From assembly GCF_040702995.1 (NCBI RefSeq), contig NZ_CP159992.1:4055501-4119500 (forward strand): 64,000 bases of DNA, read 5' to 3'. The DNA comes from Paenibacillus sp. AN1007 (GTDB lineage Bacteria > Bacillota > Bacilli > Paenibacillales > Paenibacillaceae). The notes under the pieces were generated by a model. The model had not been told where the DNA came from, ran no database searches, and saw only the letters and a program-made list of their open reading frames with translations. Every line of letters starts with the position of its first letter. Position 1 is the first letter of the stretch. Both the position numbers and the translations under genes were made by a program. Positions 17,845-25,449 of the stretch are shown here, one piece after another.

Positions 17845-18453
17845 CCCTCTTTTAAGTACTATCAAATTAATTCTCTTCCATAAGGGTTTAGGTTTCAATT
17901 TCCCCTTTAGTTCTTTTACCTTCTTTTCAATGTGATCATAAAATTCATCGTGCTTTGATTCACTTTGTTCCAACTTTTCAATTACTACTCTTGGAATACT
18001 TTCAGTTAGCGCCCTATTCCAAATTTCAATATACTCACTAAAAATGAACTGCCACTCTGTGGTCTCTTCATCTGCCAATGAATAATTAGTAATTAGTAGT
18101 TTAAGAATATTTTGATATTGAGGAATTAATTCTTCTTTTAATTGTTTATTATCATAATCAATAATTTTCAAATACGGTTCAATATCAGGTTTTTCAACAG
18201 TCCCCCCTGATTTTTGCCATTCTCTAACTTCTTCTTTCCATATTTCGTTTGCTATATTGCTTATTCTAGTTCTAATACTACTTTTGGTTTTTATATCTTT
18301 TATGATTCCGAGCATCGGTGAATACAGTTCATTAAGCTGTCTCTCTATAAAATTAAATCTTCTTTGAAATTTAAATATTCTTGCCCCAAACAAGAATCCT
18401 AAAGTTCCTGTTATAAATGGCGTAACTATAGATATTATATTAGAAATGTTCAT
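17839..18453 (-). CDS. Membrane-anchored hypothetical protein, cassette-like gene
   Basis: A 204-residue protein. One N-terminal membrane helix (about residues 5-25, IISIVTPFITGTLGFLFGA) is followed by a charged, coiled-coil-like cytoplasmic part. GGAGG lies six nucleotides before the ATG. The gene is AT-rich and flanked by degenerate attC-like sequences, the last recognisable unit of the minus-strand array. The function is unknown; single-helix proteins of this plan occur in phage-defence loci, but that is only context. Confidence 0.6.
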   Translation of the reverse strand: MNISNIISIVTPFITGTLGFLFGARIFKFQRRFNFIERQLNELYSPMLGIIKDIKTKSSIRTRISNIANEIWKEEVREWQKSGGTVEKPDIEPYLKIIDYDNKQLKEELIPQYQNILKLLITNYSLADEETTEWQFIFSEYIEIWNRALTESIPRVVIEKLEQSESKHDEFYDHIEKKVKELKGKLKPKPLWKRINLIVLKRGR

Positions 18454-18480
18454 TTATGACCTCCTCTCCGCTATAGTTTT

Positions 18481-18525
18481 GGATAATGATTCTGTATTCA
18501 ACTCAGTCGAATGTGTCTACCGAAA
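18481..18525 (-). repeat. Degenerate attC-like site S8 (left part)
   Basis: GGATAATGATTCTGTATTCA followed by ACTCAG matches the left half of the complete sites (TAAC box, spacer, TATTCA stem, start of hairpin 1). It lies 27 nt before the next start codon, the usual spacing. The right half is not recognisable. Confidence 0.55.
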
Positions 18526-18564
18526 TAATTCACCAATGCTGATCCTCTATCATTCCCCTAAGAA

Positions 18565-19311
18565 TCAGAACGCTTTCTCAATCCTGATTGTTTTAAGAGT
18601 AAATAATTGTGATTGTTCTATTCTATAACTAAAATATATTGAGCCAAGGGGATCTTTCTTATCATAATCACGGAGTTCTCCGATTAAAACTCCTTCACCA
18701 TAGATCGAATTGATCAATACATATACTCCACAAACAGCCAATATAGCATTCTCCAATGTGGCACTCCGAATGCCATCTTGAGTATGTTTAATTTTATTGT
18801 ATGCAGACCACCATTTTGGAATAAATGCATCTTGAATTTCCGACTGCCTGTCCCAACTCATTAATTCTATAAAAGGAAAAAGATCAAAGGATTTTCCATT
18901 ATTCGATGCAACTATATACGGTGATGACAACTCTTCATCCCTATAATATAAATATGCGTCCAGTGACAAATAATCTTTTATATTCATTTTTTTCTTTCCT
19001 GAATTAAATAACTTACTGTAAAAGTCCTTAGATACCAACTCAAACAAGTTACATGACTCCCGTACTATAGAAGCAAATCTGACAGAGTTGGTTCTGTAAT
19101 TGCTAGTATTGGGTTCAACATATTCAAATGTTTTAATTAATTCACGCTCAATTAATAAATATTGGCTTCTAATCCGCTTTACATAATCAGTATTTTTAAC
19201 CTCAAAAATTTCTTTTTCCTTTCCAAGATCGCTTCCCCTATACTGAGAAGGTATAACACAGTGAATAGCTAAATCCTTTTTTACTTCCGGTAATTGAAAA
19301 TCAGCACTCAA
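18565..19311 (-). CDS. Hypothetical protein, cassette-like gene (248 aa)
   Basis: The start is TTG at 19311, five to eight nucleotides after GAAGGTG. The C-terminal third contains WWSAYNKIKHTQDGIR followed by a hydrophobic helix, a pattern seen in several HEPN-like helical domains, although the usual Arg of the RX4-6H motif is absent. No other motif is recognised. It is AT-rich like the rest of the array. Confidence 0.55.
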   Translation of the reverse strand: MSADFQLPEVKKDLAIHCVIPSQYRGSDLGKEKEIFEVKNTDYVKRIRSQYLLIERELIKTFEYVEPNTSNYRTNSVRFASIVRESCNLFELVSKDFYSKLFNSGKKKMNIKDYLSLDAYLYYRDEELSSPYIVASNNGKSFDLFPFIELMSWDRQSEIQDAFIPKWWSAYNKIKHTQDGIRSATLENAILAVCGVYVLINSIYGEGVLIGELRDYDKKDPLGSIYFSYRIEQSQLFTLKTIRIEKAF

Positions 19312-19495
19312 ATAATCACCTTCTTTTTGTATATTAAAATCAGGAGCTAAAAATCGATTAAACTCAAAAAACTTTCATTGACTACTTTGGCCGTCTTTAT
19401 TTTGTGTTTGAACCAAGGTGTTTCCGATATATTCTTGATTTTAAGGACAATAGGACGAATTGTGATTCTTCCCACAGATCAAGGCTCTGTAAGAA

Positions 19496-19521
19496 AATAC
19501 TACTCGAATATTATGTTATGT
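19496..19521 (-). repeat. Partial attC-like site S7 (R'' end)
   Basis: CTCGAATATTATGTTATGT matches the right end of the complete sites. On the gene strand its R'' box is ACATAAC (19515-19521), a perfect complement of the R' box GTTATGT of site S6 on the far side of the 645-residue gene. It starts 23 nt after that gene's stop. The left half is degraded. Confidence 0.7.
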
Positions 19522-19544
19522 CGTTTGAGCCATCTTCGAATTAA

Positions 19545-21482
19545 TCAATCATTATTCGAATGCTTTTTTGTACAAAAATCATCATTAATTTTTATTATGG
19601 TTAAAACAAATATTCTCAGTAGAATCAAATAATTTTGTTTATGGACCCCCTCATTATTTTCTATGTTTGGCTGAATGTGACTATATTTGTTCCGTAAATC
19701 TAATCCATTATTAAATTGTGATTTATTAAGAGTATAATTTATATAATCTGTCTCCTTTCTAGAAAAGAGAGTGCTATCAAATTCAATTATTCGCTTCTCT
19801 TCCAACTCATCAAGTAGCTTGCGCTTATACTCTGAACATTTCCAATAGCAGACTACTTCATTCACATACAAGTCATATAAAAGTAAGGCTAGTTGATAAT
19901 CTTTAAAAACTACATTTTCATCTGCATCAATAGATAAATAATTTTTCTCTATGAGCCATTCAATTTCTGTCAAGTTGTAACTAGGAATTTCATTTTTGTT
20001 CAATGTTTCATTTGTAAGCAACTCAAAAAAGTTGTTATAAGATTCAGTTAAATTTTCAAGATATCCTAATCCACTCTGATCTGAAAAAAATAAGTAAATT
20101 AAATAATTAAATTCATCTCCACAACCATAGACATATTTCTTTGGTATAGATGATGGGATGTTTTTGTAGACAAGATGTTCAGATCGGATTTCAAGTAGCT
20201 CAAAGTCTATATGCCCATCTTCAACATATAAAGTAAATTGCTTAAGAACTGATTCTAATGCAGGCGTAATATTAGTGCATTTCTCAAAAAAAAGGGAATT
20301 TTCTGAGGGCATTCTTACTTTAAAGTTGCCTGCATCGAATTCTGCCATCAAATAATCTTCAAAAAACCATTCAATGATTTCTTCTAATCGTATACCAATA
20401 CTAAACAGCTGGTGATAGTAACCCGACATTTGGAGTAATGATAAAACGTTCTTACGCTCAAAAACAAAACCAACATTATATGCGTTTTGAGATGAAATAA
20501 AAATATGACGTTCAAATACCCCCATCTCGCTTGTCTTATTAACTATTGTACTTCTCATTTGCAAATCAACAAATTCAAAGAGATATATAAAATTATTAAG
20601 TAAGGTTGGGAAATCCTTGTTTTCTTCAATCCATTTCGTGCTGTAAGTTGCAACTATAGTTTGACCTTCATATATTAACTTCACTTCTTCATTCTGACTT
20701 TTCGAAAAACTCACACTTGTCTCAATTGGCATTCCAGAGTTTTCTACGAAATATTGCTTCTCAAGTTCTTCTGCTTTTCGCTTTGCTTTTAATAAAAGCT
20801 TGGGTGACACTTCAATTTTATCCTTACTGCTCTGTATATTAGAAATAAGCCGTACATAATTTAAATTCGGTTCTTCACTATCCAAATAGTTTGAAATAAT
20901 GAATTCTTTATCTTGATTAGTTAATTGTTTCGGAAAATGTATGGCCTGGAGTTCTCTATGATGTTTTAATTCAAATTTGTCCAGAAGCAATTGAACTGAC
21001 GAGATGGGATCAGATAACATTCTATCTTTAATAATTTCACCATATTGATTCGTGATGCTCCTTGATCTTAATAGCTCTGCCAGAGGCACACTTGTGGTAC
21101 TTATCAATTTCTGAAAACAGTCGGATGTAATATTCTCATATGCCTTAAACTTATCTATAAGTTCCCAAAATTCATCTTTATAATTTCTTTCGACCCTACT
21201 ATACATTTCTAATAAGTTATTATCATTAATTGCCTTAATAAACTTAGCAACTGTTCCAAATAGTTTATTAATTTTCTTTTCCAAACTGTCTATTGTATTA
21301 GCTGTCCAATCACTAAGATATACTTTATTATCGATATACTTTTTTGCACTATATAGTTCAATTACATCGTTAATATCATCTATTTCTTTGTATATGGAGT
21401 ATTCTTCTATCAATATTCGGCATTTCAATAGATTTCTTCCATTGATAATATCATTTATTGAATAAAATTTTATTCTATCCAT
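19545..21482 (-). CDS. Large cassette protein with C-terminal HEPN-like motif (645 aa)
   Basis: AAGGAG lies five nucleotides before the ATG. The protein is helical and lacks signal peptide or membrane segments. Close to its C-terminus (about residue 607) lies RNKYSH, an RX4H motif embedded in helices as in HEPN ribonucleases and DUF4209-like proteins. HEPN domains often act as toxins or antiviral effectors; assignment here rests on this one motif and is inference. The gene is framed by matching recombination boxes (S6 and S7). Confidence 0.7.
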   Translation of the reverse strand: MDRIKFYSINDIINGRNLLKCRILIEEYSIYKEIDDINDVIELYSAKKYIDNKVYLSDWTANTIDSLEKKINKLFGTVAKFIKAINDNNLLEMYSRVERNYKDEFWELIDKFKAYENITSDCFQKLISTTSVPLAELLRSRSITNQYGEIIKDRMLSDPISSVQLLLDKFELKHHRELQAIHFPKQLTNQDKEFIISNYLDSEEPNLNYVRLISNIQSSKDKIEVSPKLLLKAKRKAEELEKQYFVENSGMPIETSVSFSKSQNEEVKLIYEGQTIVATYSTKWIEENKDFPTLLNNFIYLFEFVDLQMRSTIVNKTSEMGVFERHIFISSQNAYNVGFVFERKNVLSLLQMSGYYHQLFSIGIRLEEIIEWFFEDYLMAEFDAGNFKVRMPSENSLFFEKCTNITPALESVLKQFTLYVEDGHIDFELLEIRSEHLVYKNIPSSIPKKYVYGCGDEFNYLIYLFFSDQSGLGYLENLTESYNNFFELLTNETLNKNEIPSYNLTEIEWLIEKNYLSIDADENVVFKDYQLALLLYDLYVNEVVCYWKCSEYKRKLLDELEEKRIIEFDSTLFSRKETDYINYTLNKSQFNNGLDLRNKYSHIQPNIENNEGVHKQNYLILLRIFVLTIIKINDDFCTKKHSNND

Positions 21483-21520
21483 GCAAACTCCTTATTAATA
21501 ATAGATTTTGTCCCAATATT

Positions 21521-21574
21521 ACATAACGTTACTGTTTTCACTATCCAGCGTAACGCGTGAATATCTTGTTATCG
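21521..21574 (-). repeat. attC-like site S6 (compact, 54 bp)
   Basis: Gene-strand boxes are R'' CGATAAC and R' GTTATGT. The inner stem is TTTTCAC/GTGAATA with one mismatch. The three-hairpin head of the longer sites is replaced by about 17 nt, giving the size of an ordinary short attC. It begins 14 nt after the stop of the 204-residue gene and ends 38 nt before the next start. Confidence 0.8.
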
Positions 21575-21588
21575 GGAATTCGTGGCAT

Positions 21589-22203
21589 CTATGAGTCACT
21601 ATCTCTCATTTTTTGTTTTTCTATTTTTTCATCAATTATCACATCGAAATCTTTTTCAATCCAAATTTCTTTATCTTCGCTATACGTTACTACATATTCT
21701 TTTGTGACCAGTATATTTTCAAGTTTTTCTTCTTTTTGTTCGTTTAGAAATACTAAGATTCTATCTAGCGCCGACAAGAATGTTTGTTCTGAGGAAATAT
21801 TGTCAAACCTAAAATTGAATTCTTTGGTTTCTAACTTAGCTTCAACCCCGATCGAGATTGTTCTCTCTTCTATGCCATTCGAGTTGATTTTATTATATTT
21901 CTTTCCATTAACTTTTTTATATATCTGAGTAATTGATCCTTTTACACAATCCCAGGCTACATTAGGGATTATGCCACTGATTAAATTGGTTAATGTAATA
22001 CCGCTAAGAACAACAGAAAAAACATTCGTAAGTTCCTCGATAGAATTGTAGAAAAGACCGCTTCGGTCATTTAAAACTAATGTAATATCAACCTCGGCTA
22101 ACCTTATTTTTATCTCTTCAAGTTCAATTTCGGTTAGTACACCCGATAAATAATGAAGTCCGATTATATTTACTTTTTCGCTTTTATTTTTTAAATTCAT
22201 CAT
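21589..22203 (-). CDS. Hypothetical cassette protein (204 aa)
   Basis: AAGGAG precedes two consecutive ATG codons. A short hydrophobic stretch (about residues 63-83, VVLSGITLTNLISGIIP) may associate with the membrane; the rest is charged. I recognise no family. The flanking boxes pair perfectly across the gene: R' of S5 (GTTATCG) with R'' of S6 (CGATAAC), as expected for one excisable cassette. Confidence 0.6.
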   Translation of the reverse strand: MMNLKNKSEKVNIIGLHYLSGVLTEIELEEIKIRLAEVDITLVLNDRSGLFYNSIEELTNVFSVVLSGITLTNLISGIIPNVAWDCVKGSITQIYKKVNGKKYNKINSNGIEERTISIGVEAKLETKEFNFRFDNISSEQTFLSALDRILVFLNEQKEEKLENILVTKEYVVTYSEDKEIWIEKDFDVIIDEKIEKQKMRDSDS

Positions 22204-22239
22204 AGCATCTCCTTCATATTATTTGTATTTCATAAATTT

Positions 22240-22334
22240 CGATAACGTTCTGTATTCACGACCCAGCACATGCTGGGTGTCCGACAATTGCCGGACCCAG
22301 GACGTATGTACGCAGCATGAATAATATGTTATCT
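22240..22334 (-). repeat. attC-like site S5 (95 bp)
   Basis: Gene-strand R'' AGATAAC and R' GTTATCG. The inner stem is TATTCACG with CATGAATA. Hairpin 1 is ACCCAGC/GCTGGGT; hairpin 2 GTCCGAC/GCCGGAC has one mismatch; hairpin 3 is damaged. It begins 24 nt after the upstream stop and ends 36 nt before the next start. Confidence 0.85.
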
Positions 22335-22358
22335 GATGGCTCTGGGTTCTTAAATTTC

Positions 22359-23510
22359 TCAACTGATATTTTTTCTATCATTCTTATTGAATTTCAAATA
22401 AAAATACTGTTCTTTATAATCATAAGAATCATCAAAAGTGGAACTCATTTTGAATATTACATCATAGTATTCCGTATGTTCTTGTCCATGGATATCTGTA
22501 TATGAAATTTTCAATAACGAAATTTCTTGTTCGCTAACTAAAGCATTATTATTTGTATTTTTTTCTTTATTGTTTTCAAGAGACTTTCTATATAAATACT
22601 TAATAAATAATATAACTTCATTTGGAACAAAAGCTTTGACCTTATTATCAGTATTTGTATTTAGCATTATATCTGCTTCAGCTATAGCTAAACGATCTAG
22701 TGAAAAGTTACTTAACATTTGCATGTACTCGTTTTCACTAAAACCTAATTCATTACATAATTTTTTGTGATAATTCTTGCTGAAATCCCATGCAATTCGA
22801 ATATCTATAGCATTTCCTGCACCAACATTATAAAGCCAAAAGAATACAAACGATTGGCGCTTTGCTTCGCTCATAGCTTCATAAACAATCTTACGGCGAA
22901 AATTTTCATGAATTTTTTCTGCGAGTTTTTCTCCAACACCATCATTGTATTTTTCTGGTAACCGATTTAAAATATCAGAGAATGCCTCTCCATAAGTTCT
23001 TGATTTACAAATACTTTTTATTTCTTCGAATAGATTATCAGCATCCACTTGTGCAAAAACCTCTCCCCATTCTCTATCTTGATATTCTTCTACTAAATCA
23101 TTGAGTATAATCACATAATCATACTTATCCATTTCAGAGAAATAAACTTTTTCTTTCTCTGAAAATTCTTTAACAAGAACCGACCTTGATTTTTCAGTAA
23201 CAAAAATTCCTTGATTATCGTATAAAAAAAAGTCCGTTCTAACAGGCCTTATTACAGGTTTGACGTTTAACAGTGTATTTTTTATCGTATATTCGATACC
23301 CCAAAGTGTGACTAAGCCAGCTATTCCAGCCCCAATAATACTTCCAAAGAAACCTAACCATGCATTTACATTTGCAAGACTTGGAACAGGGATGTATAGA
23401 AAAACATTCGCTAAAAACCCTATTACTATAGTAACTATAATAAGTATTCCATATCTCGCCCAAATATTTAAATTTGAGTTTTTTTGTTTTTTCATTATCC
23501 TCACATCCAT
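22359..23510 (-). CDS. Membrane protein, cassette gene (383 aa)
   Basis: Two membrane helices near the N-terminus (about residues 18-40 and 47-70, the second glycine-rich with GSIIGAGIAGLVTLWG) are followed by a cytoplasmic region of about 300 residues without a recognised domain. The ATG at 23510 lacks a clear ribosome site; an ATG 15 nt further in (MKKQKN) follows GAGG. The small GSxxGAxI membrane hairpin recalls putative phage-holin-like or signalling anchors, but nothing specific is supported. Confidence 0.65.
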   Translation of the reverse strand: MDVRIMKKQKNSNLNIWARYGILIIVTIVIGFLANVFLYIPVPSLANVNAWLGFFGSIIGAGIAGLVTLWGIEYTIKNTLLNVKPVIRPVRTDFFLYDNQGIFVTEKSRSVLVKEFSEKEKVYFSEMDKYDYVIILNDLVEEYQDREWGEVFAQVDADNLFEEIKSICKSRTYGEAFSDILNRLPEKYNDGVGEKLAEKIHENFRRKIVYEAMSEAKRQSFVFFWLYNVGAGNAIDIRIAWDFSKNYHKKLCNELGFSENEYMQMLSNFSLDRLAIAEADIMLNTNTDNKVKAFVPNEVILFIKYLYRKSLENNKEKNTNNNALVSEQEISLLKISYTDIHGQEHTEYYDVIFKMSSTFDDSYDYKEQYFYLKFNKNDRKNIS

Positions 23511-23556
23511 AATCTTTTATTTTAAAGAAGTTTTTCACTTACGTTTTATAGCTTTC

Positions 23557-23652
23557 AGATAAAGTTCCTGTATTCACGACTCAGCGTATGCTAAGTGTCC
23601 GGCGAATGCCGAACTAAGAGCGTATGCCCGCAGCGTGAATATATTGTTAAGT
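23557..23652 (-). repeat. attC-like site S4 (96 bp)
   Basis: Gene-strand R'' ACTTAAC (canonical RYYYAAC) and an eroded R' TTTATCT. The perfect inner stem is TATTCACG/CGTGAATA. Hairpins are ACTCAGC/GCTAAGT, GTCCGGC/GCCGAAC and GAGC/GCCC with GTAT or GAAT loops. It begins 9 nt after the preceding stop. Confidence 0.85.
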
Positions 23653-23661
23653 GTAATCCAA

Positions 23662-23802
23662 TTAGGCACGCTTAAAATAATCGCTAAATTTCTTGATTAA
23701 TTTTTTCAAACCTCCTATTTCGTTGACTGGTTCCATTTGTTTGATTCGCAAGACAAATCGGTCAAATACAGGCTCCAATATCAATTCAATTAAACTATCC
23801 AT
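23662..23802 (-). CDS. Small cassette protein (46 aa)
   Basis: A 46-residue frame, MDSLIELILEPVFDRF and onward, ending KKFSDYFKRA. AAAGGA lies seven nucleotides before the ATG at 23802. It fills the interval between sites S3 and S4, with 48 nt before the start and 9 nt after the stop, the same spacing as the larger cassettes. It is amphipathic and basic at the C-terminus; the function is unknown. Confidence 0.65.
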   Translation of the reverse strand: MDSLIELILEPVFDRFVLRIKQMEPVNEIGGLKKLIKKFSDYFKRA

Positions 23803-23850
23803 CGATTTCATCCTTTGTTTACATGTTCATTCTTATATTTCAGCAATTGC

Positions 23851-23995
23851 ACATAACGTGTTGTGTTCACGACGTTCATTCCCCTTAGATAGCTCTTATC
23901 TTAGGGAATGGATGTGTCCGGCTGCTTAGCTACATCGAATTTCTTCTGCCGAACCCGAGGGACGAATGTCCCGAAGCGTGAATATTGTGTTAGGC
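23851..23995 (-). repeat. attC-like site S3 (long, 145 bp)
   Basis: Gene-strand R'' GCCTAAC (canonical) and R' GTTATGT. The inner stem is GTTCACG/CGTGAAT. Hairpin 1 is expanded to a long CATTCCC..GGGAATG arm, hairpin 2 is interrupted by about 25 nt, and hairpin 3 is GGGAC/GTCCC. It keeps the three-arm plan while being 50 bp longer than S1, S2 and S4. Confidence 0.85.
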
Positions 23996-24029
23996 GATTC
24001 CCTTGCCATCCTGTATTACTACATGGGTT

Positions 24030-24479
24030 CTATTCTAATATTTCATACTTCGCTACTTGTTCTTCTCTAAATACAGTCTTTGTATTACTAACAGCGTCTT
24101 TAAGTCTCTCGACTGTAAAACTTGAAATTGGCCTTGGCAATTCATCCATTCCAAAAAAAACATAAGAATCAATCTCTTGATTATCTACTTCCAACTCACC
24201 TTCGTAAGCATGTGATCGGAATGTATAAATGTATCTATTCTTGTGGGGTTGAAAATATATTCCTGAGACCTCAATGTCTTTTGCTGTTATATTTATCCCT
24301 TCCTTAAGTTCTCTCTCTGCTGCATCCCATGCTGATTCACCATCTTCGACCATCCCGCCGGGTAAAGACCATTGCTTCTTTCCATACGTATGATGAACTA
24401 ATAAAACTCTTTCTTGACCATCTATTATAATGATTCCTGAAGCATCTTGACCTTTCATCTTTTTTACAAGTATTTGCAA
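24030..24479 (-). CDS. Nudix-like protein with altered catalytic box, cassette gene
   Basis: A protein of about 149 residues with the Nudix fold pattern. The box opens normally (PGGMVEDGESAWDAAERELKE), but where the consensus has EExGU it reads EGINI: the second catalytic Glu is replaced by Gly and the following Gly is lost, so hydrolysis may be weak or absent. The reading above starts at TTG 24479, only 7 nt after the R' box; the ATG at 24458 (MKGQDASG) is an equally good candidate. Its base composition matches the array. Confidence 0.75.
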   Translation of the reverse strand: MQILVKKMKGQDASGIIIIDGQERVLLVHHTYGKKQWSLPGGMVEDGESAWDAAERELKEGINITAKDIEVSGIYFQPHKNRYIYTFRSHAYEGELEVDNQEIDSYVFFGMDELPRPISSFTVERLKDAVSNTKTVFREEQVAKYEILE

Positions 24480-24486
24480 GGGTTTC

Positions 24487-24582
24487 GTCTAACGTTCCTG
24501 TATTCACGACCCGACGCATGTCGGGTGTCCGGCGACTGCCGGACCCAGGGCGTATGCCCGCAGCATGAATATTATGTCAGGC
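24487..24582 (-). repeat. attC-like site S2 (96 bp)
   Basis: Gene-strand R'' GCCTGAC and R' GTTAGAC (fits GTTRRRY). Hairpins ACCCGAC/GTCGGGT, GTCCGGC/GCCGGAC and GGGC/GCCC are perfect with 4-nt loops GCAT, GACT and GTAT. The inner stem is TATTCA/TGAATA. It begins 14 nt after the stop of the HEPN-like gene. Confidence 0.9.
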
Positions 24583-24596
24583 GATGCCTCATTGAA

Positions 24597-25241
24597 TTAC
24601 TTACAAAATGCTTTTAAATAGTGTTTACTTACTTCGCTAGAAAAATCAATAAGTATTTCAATCGATTCTCTAATACTCATTATCAGCTCTTCAATGGGTA
24701 GCTCTTTTTCTAACTTAAGTTCGTTGGGTGAAAACAAGGATCTTAATAAAATCGTATTCTTTATGTGCTCTGCAAAGAAAAACTTTTGATTATTCTCTTC
24801 GTAAGCTAAAACTTCATTACTTGATGCTTCTAATGCTTCTGACAACTCTTTTCTTTGAGGTTTAGTGTAATGATAAGTTATGTTTCTTGTATTTGATAAT
24901 CTCTGCAATAACTCTGCTTTCTCTCCGCTTCTGAATAGCTGTTTAAGAATTTCGTATTTCTGAATCATATACTGGGGTAGGGAATTGATATAAATTCTTA
25001 CCTCTTCTAATTTTTCAGACTCTTCTAGGTAGAAGATAGCCTCTCTTAGAGAGGCAGTAAGAATTTTAAGAACAGATGTTGTTTCAAAAATCCAGTCTGA
25101 AATGTCATCTGAGGTTTTAAATAATTTTCTCTTGAGAAATACAAAGTCGTTATGTACGATTGCCAATCCAACTATCCACTTAGCAACATCGCTATCATGT
25201 GGAAAAACTTCATTCATACGAATAAGAGCATAATCCATCAT
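24597..25241 (-). CDS. HEPN-like helical protein, cassette gene (214 aa)
   Basis: GAGGAG lies six nucleotides before ATGATG. The protein is all-helical by appearance. Around residue 119 it has RNITYH, an RX4H motif of the kind that forms the HEPN ribonuclease site. The surrounding helices (IQKYEILKQLFRSGEKAELL before it) fit that fold. HEPN proteins serve as toxins, antiviral effectors or nucleotide-binding scaffolds; which applies here is unknown. It is bounded by S1 and S2, whose boxes GTTAGGC and GCCTGAC pair at 6 of 7 positions. Confidence 0.7.
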   Translation of the reverse strand: MMDYALIRMNEVFPHDSDVAKWIVGLAIVHNDFVFLKRKLFKTSDDISDWIFETTSVLKILTASLREAIFYLEESEKLEEVRIYINSLPQYMIQKYEILKQLFRSGEKAELLQRLSNTRNITYHYTKPQRKELSEALEASSNEVLAYEENNQKFFFAEHIKNTILLRSLFSPNELKLEKELPIEELIMSIRESIEILIDFSSEVSKHYLKAFCK

Positions 25242-25278
25242 TGTATTCTCCTCTATTTACTATCTATTATGAGGTTTC

Positions 25279-25374
25279 GCCTAACGTTCCTGTATTCACG
25301 ACTCGACGTATGTCGAGTATCCGGCGAATGCCGGATCAAGGGTGTATGCCCGTAGCGTGAATATTATGTTAAGT
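25279..25374 (-). repeat. attC-like site S1 (96 bp)
   Basis: Gene-strand R'' ACTTAAC and R' GTTAGGC, both canonical integron core boxes. The inner stem TATTCACG/CGTGAATA is perfect. Hairpins are ACTCGAC/GTCGAGT, ATCCGGC/GCCGGAT and GGGT/GCCC. Compared with S2, paired positions change together (C-G to T-A in arm 1, G-C to A-T in arm 2), which supports selection on the fold. Confidence 0.92.
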
Positions 25375-25402
25375 GAAGTTACTGTTTTCTTGCTAGTTTT
25401 AC

Positions 25403-25449
25403 TTTTAAAAATGAGTGAGCCGTTAATTTTGACTCACTCATTTTTAAAA
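25403..25449 (-). terminator. Terminator of the PLD-type gene
   Basis: A perfect 17-bp stem (25403-25419/25433-25449) begins directly after the stop codon of the upstream gene. The stem end contains an ATTTTTAAAA run that supplies the T tract. Confidence 0.85.

Noticed and set aside
22240..25374. Cloverleaf-like folds read as tRNA genes
   Set aside because: No acceptor CCA, anticodon-loop or T-loop consensus; stems and boxes fit a repeated intergenic site, and copies lie between every gene.
21521..25374. Regular repeats taken as a CRISPR array
   Set aside because: The units are up to about 145 bp, imperfect and separated by whole genes, not by 30-bp spacers; no cas genes are present.
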